Source: Candidatus Aphodousia gallistercoris
Lineage (GTDB): Bacteria > Pseudomonadota > Gammaproteobacteria > Burkholderiales > Burkholderiaceae_F
Assembly: GCA_018714185.1 (NCBI GenBank)
Contig: DVNT01000062.1
Coordinates: 1-44,743 of the forward strand
Reading direction: 5' to 3'
DNA length: 44,743 nucleotides
The notes under the pieces are model-generated. The model searched no databases. It was given only the letters and a program-made list of their open reading frames with translations, and was not told where the DNA came from. This document shows positions 17,151 through 25,731 of the stretch, piece after piece. Made by a program: the position numbers and the translations under genes. Numbering within the stretch: the first letter of the stretch is position 1; every line of letters begins with the position of its first letter.

Positions 17151-17180
17151 TAGGGACTCCTCGGAGTCCCTATTTTTATT
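17151..17180 (+). terminator. Strong terminator after dcu gene 2
   Basis: TAGGGACTCC and GGAGTCCCTA form a perfect 10-bp stem with a TC at the tip, followed by TTTTTATT. Confidence 0.85.
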
Positions 17181-17242
17181 ATTAGCGCCATTGAGCTTTC
17201 CCCTAAAAGACGTAACTGACCGTAAAAAATTTAACGATTCAT

Positions 17243-17308
17243 CGGGCTTACCCTATCTAAATTCCCTTGGTTAACCCTGAAACTTGTAACAATATTAGGG
17301 TTAACCCT
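17243..17308. promoter_or_regulatory. Three related GGTTAACCCT-type elements upstream of dcuB
   Basis: AGGGTTAACCCT at 17297-17308 is a perfect 12-bp palindrome. TTGGTTAACCCT (17267-17278) matches it at 10 of 12 positions and CGGGCTTACCCT (17243-17254) at 9 of 12, at centre spacings of 24 and 30 bases. The hairpin at 10214 contains AGGGTTATCCCT. Arrayed operators for a dicarboxylate or anaerobic regulator are possible; no consensus I know matches well. No FNR box was found here. Confidence 0.4.
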
Positions 17309-17368
17309 TAATCATTTCGGTAGATATTTGTAAAGTTTATTTTGCCCATTGGCATTATCTCAATAAAC

Positions 17369-17470
17369 CCTTTCTGTTCCCCTGACGGGGTAGGATCGTT
17401 GGTACATAATTGCCACGATTGGGAAAGGCTCAGGGGCCTCCCCGACGCTACTTCATAATAAACAGAAAGG
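17369..17470 (+). ncRNA. Structured dcuB 5' leader with sequestered ribosome binding site (candidate cis-regulatory RNA)
   Basis: CCTTTCTGTT (17369-17378) pairs perfectly over 10 bp with AACAGAAAGG (17461-17470), which contains most of the dcuB ribosome binding site AAGGA. Inside lie three local hairpins: CCCC-TGAC-GGGG (17379-17390), an ATCGT/ACGAT stem (17395-17419), and GGG..AGGC/GCCT..CCC (17421-17443). A second, exclusive set also exists: CCCCTGA (17379-17385) pairs with TCAGGGG (17430-17436), and CGGGG (17386-17390) with CCCCG (17440-17444), which together make a pseudoknot. Alternative folds plus a hidden ribosome site are typical of riboswitches. The transcription start is not known. 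Confidence 0.5.
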
Positions 17471-17478
17471 AAATTACC

Positions 17479-18828
17479 ATGGTTGGTGTTGACTTTTGGT
17501 TGCAGCTATTGCTGGTCCTGGTGTGCTTGTTCTACGGCGCACGTAAAGGCGGTATGGCCCTCGGTTTGTTGGGCGGTATCGGCTTGATTATTTTGATCTT
17601 CGTCTTCCATCTGCCTGCCGGTAAGCCCCCGGTTGACGTGATGTTGACGATTTTGGCCGTGGTTTGCGGTTCTGCAACCCTTCAATCGGCCGGCGGCTTG
17701 GATTGCCTTTTGCAAGTGGCCGAACGCCTCTTGCGTAAGCATCCCCGCTACGTCTGCTTCTTAGCTCCGTACACCTGCTGGTTCTTGACGGTGCTTTGCG
17801 GCACGGGTCACGTGGTTTACACGATGCTCCCGATTATTTATGACATTGCCATTAAGAACAACATTCGTCCGGAACGTCCGATGGCCGGTTCGACGATTGC
17901 TTCTCAGATGGGCATCATCTGCTCCCCGGCTGCCGTGGCTACGGTTTCCACGATTGCCATGTTGGAAGGCTACACGATCAACGGCCAACCCTTCGGCTTC
18001 GTTGACCTGTTCTCCATCACGATCCCGGGCGGCATCATCGGTGTGTTCTTCGTCGGCTTGTTCTCCATGTTCCGCGGCAAAGACCTCGACAAGGATCCGG
18101 ATTTCCAAAAGTTGATTTCCGACCCGGAAATGAAAGAGTACGTCTATGGCGAAAATACGACCTTGATCGGTCGCAAGTTCGAAAAGAAGCAATGGCTGTC
18201 CCTGTGGCTCTTCTTGGGCATGATCGTTATCGTCGCTTTGCTCGGTATGTTCCCTGAACTGCGCCCGGTTGTCGGCGGCAAGCGCTTGTCCATGACCTTG
18301 GCTATTCAAATGTTCATGTTAACCGCCGGTGCCTTGATGGTCATTATCTGCGGCGTGAAGGCTTCTGACGTGGCTAAGAACAGCGTGTTCCGCGCCGGTG
18401 CCGTGGCTGTGGTCGCCGTTTACGGTGTGGCTTGGATGGCCGATACCATGATCGCTGCTCACTTGAACGACTTGAAGGTCGGCTTGATCGACATGGTGAA
18501 GGAAGCCCCGTGGATGTACGCTGTCGTGCTGTTGATCGTTTCGAAGTTGGTGAACTCTCAAGGCGCCGCTTTGGCAATCGTTGTGCCGGCTGCTTTGGGC
18601 GTCGGTGTTCCCCCGGGAATCATCGTGGCCTTCTCCGCTGCTTGCTACGGTTACTACATTCTCCCGACGTACCCGTCCGACTTGGCCGCTATTCAGTTCG
18701 ACCGCTCCGGTACGACGCACATCGGCCGCTTCGTGATCAACCACTCCTTCATTATCCCTGGTTTGATCGGTGTGATCACGGCTTCTATCGCCGGTTACAT
18801 TTTGGCTATGATCTACGGCTTCGTATAG
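17479..18828 (+). CDS. dcuB: Anaerobic C4-dicarboxylate antiporter DcuB
   Basis: The 449-residue protein is very like Escherichia coli DcuB (446). Seen: [20 protein letters not shown] in part, [65 protein letters not shown], and [20 protein letters not shown], all DcuB hallmarks. It exchanges external fumarate, malate or aspartate for internal succinate during fumarate respiration. I chose the ATG at 17479 with AAGGA 7 bases upstream; an in-frame ATG-less extension to 17410 runs through the structured leader and is rejected. Leucine codons are mostly TTG and the gene looks tuned for high expression. It is single, with a terminator behind it. Confidence 0.95.
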   Translation: MVGVDFWLQLLLVLVCLFYGARKGGMALGLLGGIGLIILIFVFHLPAGKPPVDVMLTILAVVCGSATLQSAGGLDCLLQVAERLLRKHPRYVCFLAPYTCWFLTVLCGTGHVVYTMLPIIYDIAIKNNIRPERPMAGSTIASQMGIICSPAAVATVSTIAMLEGYTINGQPFGFVDLFSITIPGGIIGVFFVGLFSMFRGKDLDKDPDFQKLISDPEMKEYVYGENTTLIGRKFEKKQWLSLWLFLGMIVIVALLGMFPELRPVVGGKRLSMTLAIQMFMLTAGALMVIICGVKASDVAKNSVFRAGAVAVVAVYGVAWMADTMIAAHLNDLKVGLIDMVKEAPWMYAVVLLIVSKLVNSQGAALAIVVPAALGVGVPPGIIVAFSAACYGYYILPTYPSDLAAIQFDRSGTTHIGRFVINHSFIIPGLIGVITASIAGYILAMIYGFV

Positions 18829-18854
18829 TCCAGCCCTAAAGTAACGTACCTTTA

Positions 18855-18885
18855 AAAAGGGCGGTTGAATTTCAACCGCCCTTTT
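18855..18885. terminator. Bidirectional terminator between dcuB and galU
   Basis: GGGCGGTTGAA (18859-18869) and TTCAACCGCCC (18871-18881) form a long stem flanked by AAAA and TTTT, so it can end both dcuB and the convergent galU. Confidence 0.85.
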
Positions 18886-18917
18886 CTATATGCAGCTAAA
18901 ACGTGTGCGAAGCGCTC

Positions 18918-19760
18918 TTACACGGCAATCGTGTAACCGGCTTTTCTCGCAAAACGGATAGTCGCATCCAAAAAGCCTTGCTTGGATCCGCAATCGTAGC
19001 GAATGCCGTCAAAACGATGGGCGTAAGTCATGGACGTATCCAATTGCGAGGCAATGGCATCGGTTAGCTGGATCTCTCCGCCCACTCCCTTTTGAACTTT
19101 CTTCAGGCGCTCGAAAATCTCCGGCTCCAGCACATAGCGGCCGATCACGGCCAAGGTTGAAGGTGCCACATCGGGATCAGGCTTTTCGACCATGCTGTGC
19201 ACGCGACTAGTCGGCTGCAGACTATCTTCAACGCCGACAATGCCGTACTTATTCGTTTCCGATTTCGGCACATCCTGAACCGCCAATATGTTGCCCCCGC
19301 CCAAAGCCGCCCTGGCTTCAATCAGCTGCCCGATCGCCGGCTTTTGGGCGTCGATTAAGTCGTCGGCGAGCATCACGGCAAAGGGCTCATTGCCCACTAC
19401 CGGTTCGGCACACAAAACGGCGTGTCCTAATCCCAGCGGTTCCGGCTGGCGGATATAGATAAAGGTCACCCCCATCGGAGCAATTGAACGGACCGTTTGC
19501 AAAAGTTCCTTCTTGCCCTTTTCAATTAATTCCCTCTCCAGCATGGGCGCTTTGTCAAAATGATCTTCAATGGCACGCTTATAGCGCCCCGTGATGAAAA
19601 TCATCTCCGTAATGCCGGCCGCATAGGCTTCTTCCACGGCATACTGAATCAAGGGCTTATCGACCACCGGCAACATTTCCTTTGGCATTGCCTTGGTGGC
19701 CGGCAAAAACCGAGTCCCCAAGCCGGCAACCGGGAAAACCACTTTGCGAACTTCCTTCAT
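18918..19760 (-). CDS. galU: UTP-glucose-1-phosphate uridylyltransferase
   Basis: The 280-residue enzyme makes UDP-glucose from glucose-1-phosphate and UTP. The nucleotide-binding start [24 protein letters not shown] (seen in part), [34 protein letters not shown] and GEIQLTDAI are GalU marks. I chose the ATG at 19760 with AGAGG just upstream; the frame stays open for 25 more codons to 19835, but that stretch is not conserved-looking. The product would serve GalE (28645) and envelope sugar synthesis. It is convergent with dcuB. Confidence 0.94.
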   Translation of the reverse strand: MKEVRKVVFPVAGLGTRFLPATKAMPKEMLPVVDKPLIQYAVEEAYAAGITEMIFITGRYKRAIEDHFDKAPMLERELIEKGKKELLQTVRSIAPMGVTFIYIRQPEPLGLGHAVLCAEPVVGNEPFAVMLADDLIDAQKPAIGQLIEARAALGGGNILAVQDVPKSETNKYGIVGVEDSLQPTSRVHSMVEKPDPDVAPSTLAVIGRYVLEPEIFERLKKVQKGVGGEIQLTDAIASQLDTSMTYAHRFDGIRYDCGSKQGFLDATIRFARKAGYTIAV

Positions 19761-20097
19761 TTTCCTCTCTTCCTTCAGGACTTTTGCATAGTCCCCATTA
19801 AAAAATCTTGCGGATAGTATAACGAATTCCTCCAAAGTAACTCCTAAGCGTTAGCAGAGCCGGCATACGTTTTTGTGCTCATTTTTTGTCAAGTGTTAAC
19901 GTTTCCTTTAATCCAAAACAAATGTTTTTAATTTAGTCCTTTTTTGAAATTCAATCGTTTGATTTATGAGCAATCCCACTTAGAGAAATCAGGGTTTTTA
20001 CGAGTAAACTACCCGATGGATTTTGAAGCGGACCGATCATTCCAATAAAAATAGAGTCCGCGCAAAACAATAACCTCTTTACAAACGGGAGAAAACA
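19761..20097. other. Intergenic region between galU and fumarase
   Basis: This 337-base AT-rich stretch separates two divergent genes. Apart from the promoter-like pair at 20023-20051 and a GCGGAC/GTCCGC inverted repeat (20029-20034 with 20056-20061), I see no gene or clear regulator site. Confidence 0.5.
20023..20051 (+). promoter_or_regulatory. Probable sigma-70 promoter of the fumarase gene
   Basis: TTGAAG (20023-20028), a 17-base spacer and TAAAAA (20046-20051). The leader to the ATG would be about 40 bases and includes GGGAGA near the start codon. Confidence 0.45.
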
Positions 20098-21747
20098 ATG
20101 GCTGAAGCTGTTGAATTTAAGTACGCTCCGATGTTCCAAGTCGGCAAAGACGATACAGAGTACTATTTACTCACAAAGGATTATGTCTCTGAAAGTGAAT
20201 TTGAAGGGCATAAGATCCTGAAGGTTCAACCCGAAGCCCTCACCTTGTTGGCCAAGCAATGCTTCCATGATGCCAACTTCATGTTGCGCCGCAAGCACAA
20301 CGAATCGGTTGCCAAGATCCTCAAGGACCCGGAAGCCTCCGATAACGACAAGTACGTTGCCTTGCAATTCTTGCGCAACGCCGAAGTTGCCGCCAAGGGC
20401 ATTTTGCCGTTCTGCCAAGATACCGGCACGGCCATCATTCACGGTGAAAAGGGCCAGCAAGTGTGGACGGGATTTTCCGATGAAGAAGCTCTATCCCTAG
20501 GCGTCTTCCAAACCTACACGACCGACAGCTTGCGTTATTCCCAAAACGCCCCGCTTTCGATGTACGAAGAAAAGAACACCAAGTGCAACCTTCCGGCACA
20601 AATCGACATTGAAGCCACCGAAGGCGGAGAATATCGCTTCCTTTGCGTTGTCAAGGGCGGCGGCTCGGCCAACAAGTCCTACCTCTTCCAAGAAACCAAA
20701 GCGATTTTGAATCCCGAAAAGCTTGTGCCCTACTTGGTTGAAAAAATCAAAGGCTTCGGCACGGCAGCTTGTCCTCCCTACCATATCGCCATCGTGATCG
20801 GCGGCACGACGGTTGAACGTACGATGCTGACGGTGAAATTGGCCTCTACGCATTACTACGATAACCTGCCGACCACCGGTGACGAAACCGGCCGCGCCTT
20901 CCGCGATCTCGAAATGGAAAAGACGCTGTTCGAAGCCGCTTGCAACATCGGCCTCGGCGCTCAATTCGGCGGCAAGTATTTGGCCCACGATATTCGCGTT
21001 ATCCGCTTGCCCCGCCATGGAGCCAGCTGCCCGATCGGCGTCGGCGTGAGCTGCTCGGCTGACCGCAACATCAAGGCCAAGATCAACAAGGACGGCATTT
21101 GGATTGAAAAATTGGATACCAATCCGGCCACTTTAATTCCTGAAGAAATGCGCAATTCCACCGAAGGTCAAACGATCAAGATCGATTTGAACCAACCGAT
21201 GTCCGAAGTGTGCAAGGAATTGACGAAGTACCCGGTATCGACCCGCGTCTCTTTGACCGGCACGATCATCGTTGCTCGCGATATCGCCCATGCCCGCATG
21301 AAGGAATTGCTCGATAGCGGCAAGGGCCTTCCGCAATACATCAAGGATCATCCGGTGCTTTACGCAGGTCCTGCCAGAACGCCTGAAGGCTACCCGTGCG
21401 GCTCTATGGGCCCGACGACCTCCAACCGCATGGACCCGTACGTGGATCTGTTCCAAAGCAACGGCGGTTCCATGGTCATGATCGGCAAGGGCAATCGCTC
21501 TCAAATGGTCACGGACGCTTGCCAAAAGCACGGCGGCTTCTACCTCGGCACGATCGGCGGCATCGCGGCTGTCCTGTCGGCGAGCTCCATCAAGAGCATC
21601 AAGTGCATCGAATGGCCTGAGCTCGGCATGGAAGCGGTCTATCAGATCGAAGTGGAAGACTTCCCGGCCTTCATTTTGGTCGATGACAAGGGCAATGATT
21701 TCTTCAAGCAAATCAAGCCCCGTTGCACCTTGAAGTGCGTCAAGTAA
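20098..21747 (+). CDS. fumA: Class I (4Fe-4S) fumarate hydratase
   Basis: The 549-residue protein matches the length of Escherichia coli FumA/FumB (548). It has the alpha-domain motif [26 protein letters not shown], and [16 protein letters not shown], which supply the candidate cluster cysteines, then the beta-domain part [18 protein letters not shown]. Class I fumarases are oxygen-sensitive, which fits an anaerobe. Fumarate made by the lyase, or malate entering through DcuB, would meet here. It is monocistronic with a good terminator. FumA versus FumB cannot be told from sequence alone. Confidence 0.93.
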   Translation: MAEAVEFKYAPMFQVGKDDTEYYLLTKDYVSESEFEGHKILKVQPEALTLLAKQCFHDANFMLRRKHNESVAKILKDPEASDNDKYVALQFLRNAEVAAKGILPFCQDTGTAIIHGEKGQQVWTGFSDEEALSLGVFQTYTTDSLRYSQNAPLSMYEEKNTKCNLPAQIDIEATEGGEYRFLCVVKGGGSANKSYLFQETKAILNPEKLVPYLVEKIKGFGTAACPPYHIAIVIGGTTVERTMLTVKLASTHYYDNLPTTGDETGRAFRDLEMEKTLFEAACNIGLGAQFGGKYLAHDIRVIRLPRHGASCPIGVGVSCSADRNIKAKINKDGIWIEKLDTNPATLIPEEMRNSTEGQTIKIDLNQPMSEVCKELTKYPVSTRVSLTGTIIVARDIAHARMKELLDSGKGLPQYIKDHPVLYAGPARTPEGYPCGSMGPTTSNRMDPYVDLFQSNGGSMVMIGKGNRSQMVTDACQKHGGFYLGTIGGIAAVLSASSIKSIKCIEWPELGMEAVYQIEVEDFPAFILVDDKGNDFFKQIKPRCTLKCVK

Positions 21748-21766
21748 TTTCGGCTTAAAGCTCTAG

Positions 21767-21798
21767 CGGCCTTGCTCATTACGAACAAGGCCGTTTTT
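21767..21798 (+). terminator. Terminator after fumarase
   Basis: CGGCCTTG (21767-21774) pairs with CAAGGCCG (21786-21793), followed by TTTTTC. Confidence 0.85.
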
Positions 21799-21867
21799 CT
21801 TTGTCTGGCACTCAGCTTCCCGAAAGCGTTCCGGTTAGATTAATATTTTCGGCAGAGGAAAATTTTT

Positions 21868-22689
21868 ATGATAAAAAAAGCTGAAAAAATTACCGTTATC
21901 GGCGACGTACACGGCTGCTTGCCGACACTGGAAAAACTCTTGCTGAAAATCGATCCGCAGGTCCCGCTCATCTTTATCGGCGATATTATCAACCGGGGAC
22001 CGAATTCTCTTGAAACAATCCGCTTGATTCGCTCTTTCGGCAAGCGGGCCAAGGTCATCTTGGGCAACCACGATATGCACTTATTGGCAACCGCTGCCGG
22101 CGCGGGCAAGGCCAACCAGCGCGATACGATCGACGAAATCCTGCGAGCACCCGATTGCGATGAAATCATCGACTGGCTCAGGCACCAGCACCTGATTTAC
22201 CACTGGAAAGATTACAGCTTTGTCCACGCCGCGATTGACCCGGCCTGGGATATGAAGCTCGCGGATCAGCTTGCCGACGAAGTGCAGCAAACGCTGCGCA
22301 GCAAGCACTGGAAACAAGCCCTGCAGGAGATGTACGGCAAAGATCTGTGGGATCCCCAGCTTAAAGGAGCGGCGCGCCTGCGGGCCATTCTCAACGGCTT
22401 TACCCGCATTCGTTTTGTCACCGAAGACGGCACTCCCGATTACAAAGCCAAGGTCGCTCCGGGGCAAACACCGCCGCACTTGATGCCGTGGTTTCATTGT
22501 CCGGTGCGCAAAACCCAAAACGACAATATCGTTTTCGGCCACTGGTCCACGCTCGGCCTAGTTCTTGAGCCGCATGTTATTGCCATCGACACCGGCTGCG
22601 TATGGGGCGGCGCTCTCACGGCCGTGGAGTTGCCCTCCAGGAAAATTCTGCAGGAAAAAGCCCCCCAGTACTTGGATCCGCTCGCCTAA
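21868..22689 (+). CDS. apaH: Diadenosine tetraphosphatase (symmetrical)
   Basis: This metallophosphatase of 273 residues splits Ap4A into two ADP. The bimetal site motifs are VIGDVHGCLPTLEKLL (DxH), FIGDIINRGPNS (GDxxxRG variant with Asn in place of the usual Asp in DRG), and LGNHDMHLLA (GNHD). FVHAAIDPAWD and FGHWSTLG supply the downstream histidines. The second Asp of the GDLVDRGP motif is Asn here (INRGP), which is worth noting but may be tolerated. It is convergent with plsC with only 5 bases between the stop codons. Confidence 0.92.
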   Translation: MIKKAEKITVIGDVHGCLPTLEKLLLKIDPQVPLIFIGDIINRGPNSLETIRLIRSFGKRAKVILGNHDMHLLATAAGAGKANQRDTIDEILRAPDCDEIIDWLRHQHLIYHWKDYSFVHAAIDPAWDMKLADQLADEVQQTLRSKHWKQALQEMYGKDLWDPQLKGAARLRAILNGFTRIRFVTEDGTPDYKAKVAPGQTPPHLMPWFHCPVRKTQNDNIVFGHWSTLGLVLEPHVIAIDTGCVWGGALTAVELPSRKILQEKAPQYLDPLA

Positions 22690-22694
22690 AGGCT

Positions 22695-23489
22695 CTAGCG
22701 CACGCTCTGGGCAATGGCATCGCAGTGGTGGCGACTCGGCTCAGGCATATCCTTCATGGGATCGGGCACGCCCATGGCTTCACTCATTAGGGCCGAAGCC
22801 TCTTTAGCCACCTCATGGCGCGACTTGCCGGTTACGTCAATGACGGGCAAAAACTTCATCGTCAGCGCCAAACCGGGCGTCGAGACGATGGTCCATAGAC
22901 AGGCGAAAATTTGTATATTGGCATAGGATGCCTTGGTCGTTTTTTGCCCGTTTTCCGTATAACACAAGGCCACCGGCTGCACCGGCGTATCCGAAAGAAT
23001 CGCCGGTTCAATCAAGTTGGATTTCAGCGGCAATAGCGTCAAGCCCACGCTCGTGCGCCCTTCCGGAAACAGCATAATCGTCTGCTTTTGCTTGAGGGCT
23101 TGGCTGATTTGCTCGTTTACCGACAAGATGGAACGATGATTTTTCCGCTCAATAAAGAGAGTATCCACGCCTTTGGCAATTTTTCCGAATACCGGCCAGC
23201 CGGCAATTTCGCTTTTCGCAATAAAACGCCCGGGCTTTGTGGCATTGAGCGCAAAAACATCGATAAAGGAAATGTGGTTGGCCAAAATCAGGCAGGGCTT
23301 ATCGTAGATTTGGCCCTCGACCTTCAATTGCATGCCGACAATACGGATAAAGGTTGCGGCCCAAGTACGGATGATATTTTTTTTCTTGGCTGCCGGCACC
23401 CATTGCAGATAGACCAACACCAAAATAATGCATGCCAACGCATACAACAGCGCGGCGACAAAGCGCACGGCTCCGATCAGTTTATACAT
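22695..23489 (-). CDS. plsC: 1-acyl-sn-glycerol-3-phosphate acyltransferase
   Basis: The 264-residue protein begins with a membrane segment (ALLYALACIILVLVYLQW) and carries the HX4D acyltransferase motif NHISFID (His72, Asp77) and the acceptor-site motif FPEGRTS. It would acylate lysophosphatidate to phosphatidate at the inner membrane. The start overlaps ruvX by 8 bases, so yqgE, ruvX and plsC form one unit. A C-terminal DPMKDMPEPSRHHCDAIAQ tail is not typical. Confidence 0.85.
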   Translation of the reverse strand: MYKLIGAVRFVAALLYALACIILVLVYLQWVPAAKKKNIIRTWAATFIRIVGMQLKVEGQIYDKPCLILANHISFIDVFALNATKPGRFIAKSEIAGWPVFGKIAKGVDTLFIERKNHRSILSVNEQISQALKQKQTIMLFPEGRTSVGLTLLPLKSNLIEPAILSDTPVQPVALCYTENGQKTTKASYANIQIFACLWTIVSTPGLALTMKFLPVIDVTGKSRHEVAKEASALMSEAMGVPDPMKDMPEPSRHHCDAIAQSVR

Positions 23490-23883
23490 CTTCTTGAAGA
23501 GGGGGTTCGTTAAAAAATTGTTGCAAAATCACCGCCGCTGCCTCGTCGTCAATAAAGTCGGCTTCGCTTTCGACAACGGCCGAGGAGTAGCGTTCATCAA
23601 CACCTGTCACAGGCAAATGATAGCGCCCTTGCAACTGTCTGAGAAATTTTTCGCACAGCTCGGTCATCTCGTGAGCGGTGCCGTCAGGGTGCCTGGGGAT
23701 GCCGACCACCAGCGCCGCAGGCTGCCAATCGGCAACCAGCTGATCAACCCCCTGCCAACGGCGTGCCTTTGTAGGGGCTTGCAATATGCAAAGCGGACGC
23801 GCCTCGCGCAAGAGCGTATTGCCGATGGCCACGCCGATTCGCTTTAAGCCGAAATCAAAGCAAAGAACGGTTCCGTCACTCAT
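23482..23883 (-). CDS. ruvX: Holliday junction resolvase-like YqgF (RuvX)
   Basis: The 133-residue RNase H-fold protein starts VLCFDFGLKRIGVAIG with the first catalytic Asp (Asp10), and has LVVGIPRHPDGT and VDERYSS. YqgF/RuvX acts in processing of the 16S rRNA 5' end and possibly Holliday junctions. It lies between yqgE (1-base overlap) and plsC (8-base overlap). The yqgE-ruvX order is conserved in many proteobacteria. Confidence 0.92.
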   Translation of the reverse strand: MSDGTVLCFDFGLKRIGVAIGNTLLREARPLCILQAPTKARRWQGVDQLVADWQPAALVVGIPRHPDGTAHEMTELCEKFLRQLQGRYHLPVTGVDERYSSAVVESEADFIDDEAAAVILQQFFNEPPLQEDV

Positions 23884-24458
23884 CAGGCGTGTCCTGTTTC
23901 ATCCGACCAGCCCTGCAAGTTCTCGGGCGTGATGCCGATCAGGGCCAGAGCTCTTTCGTAGCGCTCTTGAGCCGGACAATCAAACAAAATGCTTTCCTCG
24001 GCCGGCGCTAAAAGCCAGCCGCCGACTTCCAACTCGCTTTCGAGCTGCCCTGCGCTCCAACCGGAGTAGCCCAAGCTGACCAAAAATTTCTCCGGCGGCG
24101 TCCCGCCGGTTGCGATTTGTTCGAGTACATCGCGCGAAGTCGAAAGCATCACCCGGTCCGTGACCTGCAGCGTCGAGTGAAAAATTTGCTTCGGACAATG
24201 CAGCACAAAGCCCCGCTCCATTTGAACGGGACCGCCGTCCAAAAGCCACGCCGTATCCAACTGCGGAGCCTGCGACTCAATGTTAAGCCGCTTAAGCAGA
24301 GAACCGACGCTTAGCGCCATCACTCGGTTAATCACCACGCCCATCGCGCCGCTAGCCGTGTGCTCACATAGGTAAACCACCGTGCCGGCAAAAGTCGGAT
24401 CTTTCATATTCGGCGCGGCAATTAAAAAATAGTTTTTATAGGAAATAAACGATGACAT
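23883..24458 (-). CDS. yqgE: YqgE/AlgH family protein
   Basis: This 191-residue DUF179 protein starts with the family pattern FLIAAPNMKDPTFAGTVVYLCEH (seen in part), then GAMGVVINR, LLDGGPVQMERGFVLH and SLGYSGWSAGQLESEL. It is of ordinary length. The molecular role of YqgE is not settled; it is called AlgH after a supposed alginate role in Pseudomonas. It opens the yqgE-ruvX-plsC operon. Confidence 0.92.
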   Translation of the reverse strand: MSSFISYKNYFLIAAPNMKDPTFAGTVVYLCEHTASGAMGVVINRVMALSVGSLLKRLNIESQAPQLDTAWLLDGGPVQMERGFVLHCPKQIFHSTLQVTDRVMLSTSRDVLEQIATGGTPPEKFLVSLGYSGWSAGQLESELEVGGWLLAPAEESILFDCPAQERYERALALIGITPENLQGWSDETGHA

Positions 24459-24540
24459 CGCACTGACTCCAATCCTGATATTGTCACATATTCGGAAACA
24501 GGTGCGCTAAGATTGACACACTTTGTTGCGAGGTGTCGCT

Positions 24541-25077
24541 ATGGTTGAAAACGTATTGGATAAACTTATTGACTTGTTTAGCAAAGGGCAGGCCCAGTTC
24601 CGCGTATTGCAGCACGAGGCCGCCGGAAAATCGAGCCGCTCGGTTGCAGAGATCCGCGGCACCGAACTCGGCCAAGGGGCCAAAGCCTTGGTCTGCCACC
24701 TCAAAGGAAACGGCGTCAAACTTTACGTGCTCGCCATTTTGCCGGCCGATAAACAGGCCGACTTGGCTAAACTTGCCCAACACTTCGGTGCCCGCCGCGC
24801 TTCCCTGGCAAGCCCCGAAGAAGTCAAAGAGCTCACCGGATGCGTTTTCGGTGCCGTCCCGCCCGTGAGCTTTCATCCCGATCTGAAACTCGTTGCCGAC
24901 CCGAGCCTTTACACCCGCTACGATGAGCTTGCCTTTAACGCCGGCCTGCTCGATCATTCCATCATTATCAAAACCGAGGATTATCGGCGAATCGTCAACC
25001 CCGAGCCGGTCGAATTTCTGAAAGCTCCCTCTGAGCCCGCCGAAGAATCAACACAAAAGTCGACAAATACGGATTAA
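24541..25077 (+). CDS. YbaK/ProRS-associated-domain deacylase-like protein
   Basis: The 178-residue product resembles trans-editing deacylases of the YbaK/INS superfamily: AQFRVLQHEAAGKS at the start, KALVCHLK, the LASPEEVKELTGCVFGAVPPVSF segment (seen in part) and AFNAGLLDHSIIIKTEDY. Such proteins clear mischarged tRNA (for example Cys or Ala on tRNA-Pro). The ATG at 24541 has GAGGTG 8 bases upstream and was preferred to an upstream TTG. The last 20 residues (EPAEESTQKSTNTD) are a low-complexity tail. A precise substrate cannot be assigned. Confidence 0.85.
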   Translation: MVENVLDKLIDLFSKGQAQFRVLQHEAAGKSSRSVAEIRGTELGQGAKALVCHLKGNGVKLYVLAILPADKQADLAKLAQHFGARRASLASPEEVKELTGCVFGAVPPVSFHPDLKLVADPSLYTRYDELAFNAGLLDHSIIIKTEDYRRIVNPEPVEFLKAPSEPAEESTQKSTNTD

Positions 25078-25295
25078 TCCTATTCACAACAGTGCAAAAA
25101 AGGAATATCATTTCGCACTTTCCCTTTTTCGGATCAATTAGTTAAGCTTTGCCAAGCGGGACGCTCACAAAGAGTACCCGCTGCCAACCAACTATCGGAT
25201 CCGTCCGGACGGACCGGCATCGGTGCGCCCTTTTTCAACCTGATCCCAAAGGCTAACTTTATAAGGAGCAAAGGCGCTTTTTAGCACTGAAAACC
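25078..25295. other. Intergenic stretch with a 14-bp palindrome
   Basis: This 218-base gap holds no gene that I can support. TCCGTCCGGACGGA at 25200-25213 is a perfect palindrome within a GC-rich patch upstream of the DUF2721 pair, possibly an operator or a hairpin in their leader. Confidence 0.35.
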
Positions 25296-25721
25296 ATGAT
25301 TGACTACAGCATAACGTTGCAGGCTGCGCTGACGCCGATTACCTTAATCTCCGGCGTCGGCCTTTTGTTGGTCTCCATGACCAACCGCTACAACCATTCA
25401 ACCGACAGGCTGCGGCAATTACTGCGCGAGAGCGAGGCCATCAAGCCGCGCAAGGATGCGGACTTGGAGCACGCCATCGACCTGATTTTCCTTCGTGTCA
25501 GACTATTGCGACAAGCGATTTTATTGGTCGTGCTTTCCGGTATGTTCAGTGCGCTTTTGGTGTTGGCCAGTATTTTGGAAATTGCCCTGGGAACGGACTT
25601 TTTGATGCTGAAATCATTGCTGCTCTTGGTAGCCGTCGTTCTCGTCGTTGTTTCGACTTTGATCTTTGCAAAGGAAGTCGGAACGTCCATGAAAGCCTTG
25701 GGCTTGAGCGTACACCACTAA
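25296..25721 (+). CDS. DUF2721 family membrane protein, copy 1
   Basis: The 141-residue protein has an N-terminal membrane segment PITLISGVGLLLVSM, a charged cytosolic helix NRYNHSTDRLRQLLRE, and two further hydrophobic helices (AILLVVLSGMFSALLVLASI, and SLLLLVAVVLVVVSTLIFA). This is the DUF2721 layout. Function is unknown in the family. The second copy follows 10 bases after the stop and the two share most motif positions, so it is a tandem duplication in one operon. Confidence 0.8.
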   Translation: MIDYSITLQAALTPITLISGVGLLLVSMTNRYNHSTDRLRQLLRESEAIKPRKDADLEHAIDLIFLRVRLLRQAILLVVLSGMFSALLVLASILEIALGTDFLMLKSLLLLVAVVLVVVSTLIFAKEVGTSMKALGLSVHH

Positions 25722-25731
25722 GGAGAAGAAA

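Noticed and set aside
17410-17478. N-terminal extension of DcuB
   Set aside because: It runs through the structured leader, has no family likeness, and the ATG at 17479 gives the normal DcuB length.
17129-17478. FNR box (TTGAT-N4-ATCAA) ahead of dcuB
   Set aside because: Expected from enteric dcuB, but no acceptable match was found by eye.
25055-25072. Fourth copy of the TTGTCGACAA operator (AAAGTCGACAAAT)
   Set aside because: Only one half matches, and it lies inside the end of a coding region far from the island.
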